Source: Betaproteobacteria bacterium (GTDB lineage: Bacteria > Pseudomonadota > Gammaproteobacteria > Burkholderiales > UBA9220). From it: a stretch of 8,471 bases of DNA. Position numbers and translations under genes: made by a program. The notes below the pieces were generated by a model. The model was given only the letters and a program-made list of their open reading frames with translations, did not search any database and was not told the DNA's origin. The stretch covers positions 1 to 8,471 of the forward strand of contig DOVS01000120.1 of the NCBI GenBank assembly GCA_003519965.1, written 5' to 3'. How positions within the stretch are numbered: the first letter of the stretch is position 1; every line of letters starts with the position of its first letter. This document shows, piece after piece, positions 4,520 through 8,471 of the stretch.

Positions 4520-6138
4520 TGCCTTCCGCGCCACAAACAGCCGCGCTCTCCCAAGCGATGCAGCTTGCGCTGCAACATCACCAGCAAGGACGCTTGGAGC
4601 AAGCGGAATCCCTTTACCGCCAGGTGACGCAGGCCGATCCGGCGAACGCCGACGCTTGGCACTTGCTCGGCGTCGCCGCAGCGCAACGGGGAGACCACGA
4701 AGCCGCGGTAAGCTTGATCTCCCGCGCAATCTCCCGCCGCCCCGAGGCGGCGCTATTCCACAATAACCTAGGCAATGCGCTCAAGGCGCTGGCGCGCGCC
4801 GATGAAGCGGCGGCCAGCTACCGCCGCGCCATCGAACGCCAACCGGACTTCGCCATGGCGTACAATAATCTCGCCAAGGTGCTGCGGGAGCAATACCGCT
4901 ACGACGAGGCCCAACAATATATCCAGCGCGCCTTGGCGTTGCAGCCCGATTATGCGGAAGCTTACAACCATCTCGGCTTAATCGCTTTCGAGCAGGAGCA
5001 GATCGACCAGGCCGTCGTCAGTTACCGTCAGGCGCTCGCGCTGCAACCGGACTATGCCGAGGCCCGGAACAACCTGGGGGCCGCCTACGCGGTGCAAGGC
5101 CAGATCGACGAAGCCATTGCCTGTTACCGGCAAGCGCTAACCCAAGCGCCGGCGTATGCCGCCGCCCATTTAAATTTAGCTCAAGCTTTACTATTGCAGG
5201 GAAATTTCTCCCAAGGCTGGCGGGAATACGAATGGCGCTGGCAGGGCAGCGCCGCACTGGAAAAAGACCAGCGGCATTTTACCCAACCCCAATGGCGCGG
5301 CGAATCGCTGGCCGGCCGCACGCTGTTGCTGCACACCGAGCAAGGACTCGGCGACACGCTGCAATTCATCCGTTACGCGCCACTCGCCGCCCGGCGGGGC
5401 GGTCGAATGATCGTCGAGTGTCAGCCGCCCCTCGAACGCTTGCTCCGCTCGCTGCCGGAAATCGCACAGGTCGTTCCCCGTGGCGCGCCGCTGCCTTCCT
5501 TCGACGTCCATTGCCCGCTGCTGAGCTTACCGCTGATCTTCGACACCACGCTAGACACGATTCCGGCAACGGCGCCCTATCTCCAGGCCGAGGCCGGCTT
5601 AAGCGCCGGTTGGCGGCAACGGATCGGCGCCAGTCGACGGATGAACGTTGGGCTGGTGTGGGCAGGCAGCCCGCGCGCCCATGACCCCGTATCGCATCTC
5701 ATCGACCGGCGGCGCAGCCTATCCCTTGCGCAATTCGCGCCACTCGCCGCCGTGCCTGGCGTCCACTTTTACAGTCTGCAAAAAGGAACGGCGGCGCAAC
5801 AAGCCGCCGCCCCCCCGGCAGGCATGGAATTAACGGACTTTACCGCCGACCTGCACGACTTTTCCGATACCGCCGCCCTCGTTTCCCAGTTAGACTTAGT
5901 CATCAGCGTCGATACCTCGGTCGTGCATCTTGCCGGCGCAATGGGCAAACCGGTATGGCTGCTGTCTCGCTTCGACGGTTGCTGGCGCTGGCTACAAGAA
6001 CGCGCCGATAGCCCATGGTATCCCCGCCTGCGGATTTTCCGTCAACCCGCGCCGCGCGCCTGGGCGCCCGTGTTGGCGGATGCGGCGGAAGCCTTGCATC
6101 GCTTAGCATCCACCTCGTCACTTTCCCCGAACCGGTAA
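4519..6138 (+). CDS. Tetratricopeptide-repeat protein with C-terminal glycosyltransferase-9-like domain
   Basis: The 539-residue product has two parts. Residues about 10-241 form six full 34-residue TPR units plus a partial seventh, with the A/Y/P pattern repeating as LGxAxxxQGxxDEAxxxYRxALxxxPxxA. Residues about 266-535 look like a heptosyltransferase/GT9-type GT-B domain: LLLHTEQGLGDTLQFIRY, VGLVWAGSP (378-385), DTSVVHLAGAMGKPVW (465-480) and SPWYPRLRIFRQ (498-509). The D-S/T-x-x-x-H-L-A-G/A-x-x-G-x-P motif is the usual nucleotide-sugar-binding end of GT9. No signal peptide or membrane helix is visible, so a cytoplasmic enzyme with a protein-binding TPR scaffold is likely; acceptor and donor are unknown. 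Start ATG 4519 shares its A with the yffB TGA (TGATG), which suggests translational coupling. An in-frame TTG at 4516 is less plausible. dapE follows after 6 nt. It could also be a non-catalytic relative; I see the fold motifs, not activity. Confidence 0.85.
   Translation: MPSAPQTAALSQAMQLALQHHQQGRLEQAESLYRQVTQADPANADAWHLLGVAAAQRGDHEAAVSLISRAISRRPEAALFHNNLGNALKALARADEAAASYRRAIERQPDFAMAYNNLAKVLREQYRYDEAQQYIQRALALQPDYAEAYNHLGLIAFEQEQIDQAVVSYRQALALQPDYAEARNNLGAAYAVQGQIDEAIACYRQALTQAPAYAAAHLNLAQALLLQGNFSQGWREYEWRWQGSAALEKDQRHFTQPQWRGESLAGRTLLLHTEQGLGDTLQFIRYAPLAARRGGRMIVECQPPLERLLRSLPEIAQVVPRGAPLPSFDVHCPLLSLPLIFDTTLDTIPATAPYLQAEAGLSAGWRQRIGASRRMNVGLVWAGSPRAHDPVSHLIDRRRSLSLAQFAPLAAVPGVHFYSLQKGTAAQQAAAPPAGMELTDFTADLHDFSDTAALVSQLDLVISVDTSVVHLAGAMGKPVWLLSRFDGCWRWLQERADSPWYPRLRIFRQPAPRAWAPVLADAAEALHRLASTSSLSPNR
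4642..5160 (+). repeat. Run of 102-nt coding repeats encoding TPR units
   Basis: Consecutive 34-codon units occupy this stretch. The clearest pair encodes the identical 11-residue string ALALQPDYAEA at 4930-4962 and again at 5032-5064, exactly 102 nt apart. Only 2 of the 11 codons are the same between the copies, so the repetition is at protein level rather than a recent DNA duplication. Confidence 0.75.
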
Positions 6139-7278
<1,140 letters not shown>

Positions 7279-7320
7279 AATGCGTGTCTTTTTGCACAAC
7301 GACTGGGGGAATATCCTGCC

Positions 7321-8226
7321 ATGAGCGACGCCATTTTCCAGGAAGCGGAAAGTCAATTGCGGACGCTCCGCGATGTACTGCGCTTCTCCATTAGCCGCTT
7401 TAACGAAGCCGGGCTGTTTTTTGGCCACGGCACCACGAACGCCCATGACGAAGCGGCCTACCTCATCCTCTACGCGCTGCACTTGCCTCCCGGCGTACTC
7501 GATCCCTATTTGGACGCCCGCTTAACCCGCAGTGAAGCAGCGGCGGCGCTGGCGCTGATCGCGCGCCGCATTCGCGACCGCGTACCCGCCGCCTATCTAA
7601 CGCACGAAGCATGGCTGAGCGAATATAAGTTTTTCATCGACCAGCGGGCCATCGTACCGCGGTCGTTCATCGCCGCGTTGTTGATGGAACAGCTATCTCC
7701 TTGGGTTCACGATCCCAGCAAAATCCAGCGCGGGCTGGATTTATGCACCGGCAGCGGGTGCCTGGCGATTCTGATGGCGTTGGCGTTCTCTTATGCCGCG
7801 ATCGACGCCGCCGATATTTCCAAGGAGGCGCTGGAGGTAGCGCATATTAACGTCTCCGACTACGGGTTGGGCGATCAAATCCGCTTGCTTGCATCCGATC
7901 TATTTACCGCGCTAGGCAACGCGCGTTATGACCTGATCGTCAGTAACCCGCCTTACGTCGATACCGAATCCATGGAAGCGCTGCCGGTGGAATATCTGCA
8001 CGAGCCGCGCATCGCGCTGACCGGCGGAGAGGATGGATTGGATTACGTGCGCACCATTCTGCGCGACGCCCCGGAACACCTCAATTCTGGCGGATTACTC
8101 ATTGTCGAAATCGGCCATAACCGCTTAGCGCTGGAAATGGCGTACCCTAACCTGGATTTTACTTGGCTTAACACCCACGGCGGCGGCGAGCAGGTTTTCC
8201 TCCTCACCCGGGAACAACTGGTTTAG
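7321..8226 (+). CDS. prmB: Ribosomal protein L3 N5-glutamine methyltransferase PrmB
   Basis: PrmB transfers a methyl group from S-adenosylmethionine to a glutamine of ribosomal protein L3, aiding 50S assembly. The 301-residue product has a helical N-terminal domain (about 1-95) and a Rossmann-type class I methyltransferase domain. The SAM-binding motif is LDLCTGSGCLAI from 139, with the acidic residue in DAADIS. The catalytic NPPY motif, which binds the target glutamine amide, is at 209-212. The following VDTESMEALPVEYLHEPRIALTGG is characteristic of PrmB, as opposed to PrmC/HemK, which modifies release factors. GGGGGA at 7305-7310 lies 10 nt before the ATG. The 42-nt gap after dapE suggests it is the last gene of the yffB-TPR-dapE group or has its own weak start; no clear promoter is visible. 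Confidence 0.94.
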   Translation: MSDAIFQEAESQLRTLRDVLRFSISRFNEAGLFFGHGTTNAHDEAAYLILYALHLPPGVLDPYLDARLTRSEAAAALALIARRIRDRVPAAYLTHEAWLSEYKFFIDQRAIVPRSFIAALLMEQLSPWVHDPSKIQRGLDLCTGSGCLAILMALAFSYAAIDAADISKEALEVAHINVSDYGLGDQIRLLASDLFTALGNARYDLIVSNPPYVDTESMEALPVEYLHEPRIALTGGEDGLDYVRTILRDAPEHLNSGGLLIVEIGHNRLALEMAYPNLDFTWLNTHGGGEQVFLLTREQLV

Positions 8227-8236
8227 AATAGCGTGC

Positions 8237-8242
8237 GATAAT
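8237..8242 (+). promoter_or_regulatory. Candidate extended -10 box before the MscS-like gene
   Basis: GATAAT is preceded by TGC, giving a TGN-extended -10 arrangement 52 nt before ATG 8295. The same bases form an 11-bp odd palindrome, GCGATAATCGC (8235-8245). No good -35 hexamer is present, so this is tentative. Confidence 0.3.
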
Positions 8243-8258
8243 CGCGACAAAACAGTGA

Positions 8259-8271
8259 GCCGGCGACCGGC
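8259..8271 (+). other. Small hairpin in the prmB-mscS gap
   Basis: GCCGG and CCGGC enclose a CGA loop. The stem is only 5 bp and no T run follows, so it is not a convincing terminator; it could be local structure in the leader of the next gene. Confidence 0.25.
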
Positions 8272-8281
8272 CGCATGACCC

Positions 8282-8289
8282 GAGGAGGA
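8282..8289 (+). promoter_or_regulatory. Strong Shine-Dalgarno of the MscS-like gene
   Basis: GAGGAGGA ends 5 nt before ATG 8295 and fixes that start. Confidence 0.75.
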
Positions 8290-8294
8290 AGCCC

Positions 8295-8471
8295 ATGCAC
8301 CAACTGGATCTTGCCATTACATCCCTGGGGGCGTTCTGGGCGCAACTGGGCGCTTTCGTGCCCAAATTGATTGCCGCCATCATCCTCTTGCTCGTCGGCT
8401 GGATCACCGCCAAGCTCATCCGCGCCGGCATCATGCAATTACTGAAGATCGCCCGCTTCGATAAGCTAGCG
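8295..8471 (+). CDS. MscS-family/conserved TM-helix membrane protein, N-terminal fragment (3' end outside window)
   Basis: The frame from ATG 8295 runs open to the window end, giving 59 residues. A short amphipathic start (MHQLDLAITSLGAFWAQLG) leads to FVPKLIAAIILLLVGWITAK, a hydrophobic helix of about 20 residues. A basic stretch with LIRAGIMQLLKIARFDKLA follows. The pattern of proline-led helix, GW, A-K/R and then a basic amphipathic helix is typical of the conserved TM-helix domain found in small MscS-type mechanosensitive channels and related inner-membrane proteins. Such channels open under hypoosmotic stress. The pore-lining helix and beta domain lie beyond the window, so the assignment rests on the first helix only. 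A strong ribosome binding site supports the start. The 68-nt gap after prmB with a possible -10 box suggests separate transcription. Confidence 0.7.
   Translation, partial: MHQLDLAITSLGAFWAQLGAFVPKLIAAIILLLVGWITAKLIRAGIMQLLKIARFDKLA

Noticed and set aside
5232..5684. A 150-codon plus-strand open frame in a second frame
   Set aside because: It lies inside the TPR/glycosyltransferase gene and its arginine/alanine-rich content is a typical frame-shifted shadow.
5810..5816. Seven-C run in the TPR/glycosyltransferase gene as a possible frameshift
   Set aside because: The frame reads through to the conserved C-terminal motifs, so there is no evidence of disruption.

Overview
This window looks like chromosomal DNA from a GC-rich gammaproteobacterium. 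DapD, DapE and the YffB-type protein resemble the enterobacterial proteins along most of their length. The yffB-dapE neighbourhood is a known gammaproteobacterial arrangement, and PrmB is typical of beta- and gammaproteobacteria. The succinyl-DapC aminotransferase, a bacteriohemerythrin and a large TPR/glycosyltransferase protein would fit a methylotroph or sulfur-oxidiser-like lineage such as Methylococcales or Chromatiales. That genus-level placement is inference only. No tRNA, rRNA, CRISPR array, insertion sequence or phage gene was seen.

Layout. (1) Positions 1-1231, + strand: the 3' end of dapC followed 11 nt later by complete dapD, two consecutive steps of the succinylase route to meso-diaminopimelate and lysine. 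A perfect 20-bp GC-rich palindrome follows dapD. (2) 1327-3105, + strand: an asparagine-synthase-like amidotransferase that matches the N-acetylglutaminylglutamine amidotransferase (AsnO, NAGGN osmolyte) family better than ordinary AsnB. Its usual acetyltransferase/ATP-grasp partner is not beside it. (3) 3102-4047, - strand: a small heat shock protein (Hsp20) and then a bacteriohemerythrin, convergent with and overlapping the amidotransferase end by 4 bp. (4) 4048-4168: an AT-rich divergent intergenic region holding the Hsp20 promoter candidate and an 18-bp imperfect palindrome. (5) 4169-8226, + strand: a YffB/ArsC-like protein, a TPR protein with a C-terminal glycosyltransferase-9-like domain (start codon overlapping the yffB stop), dapE 6 nt later, and prmB after 42 nt. 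(6) 8295 to the end: the start of an MscS-type membrane protein, cut by the window edge.

How the genes fit together. dapC, dapD and dapE supply three steps of diaminopimelate synthesis for peptidoglycan and lysine. They are split by what looks like an insertion of stress-related genes: osmolyte-type amidotransferase, Hsp20 and hemerythrin. A mechanosensitive-channel-like gene follows prmB, so osmotic or envelope stress is a loose theme. Most genes belong to well-known families. The points most worth checking are the solitary AsnO-type gene, the Hsp20-hemerythrin pair, and the TPR/glycosyltransferase gene locked between yffB and dapE. I do not see clear evidence of an entirely new system.
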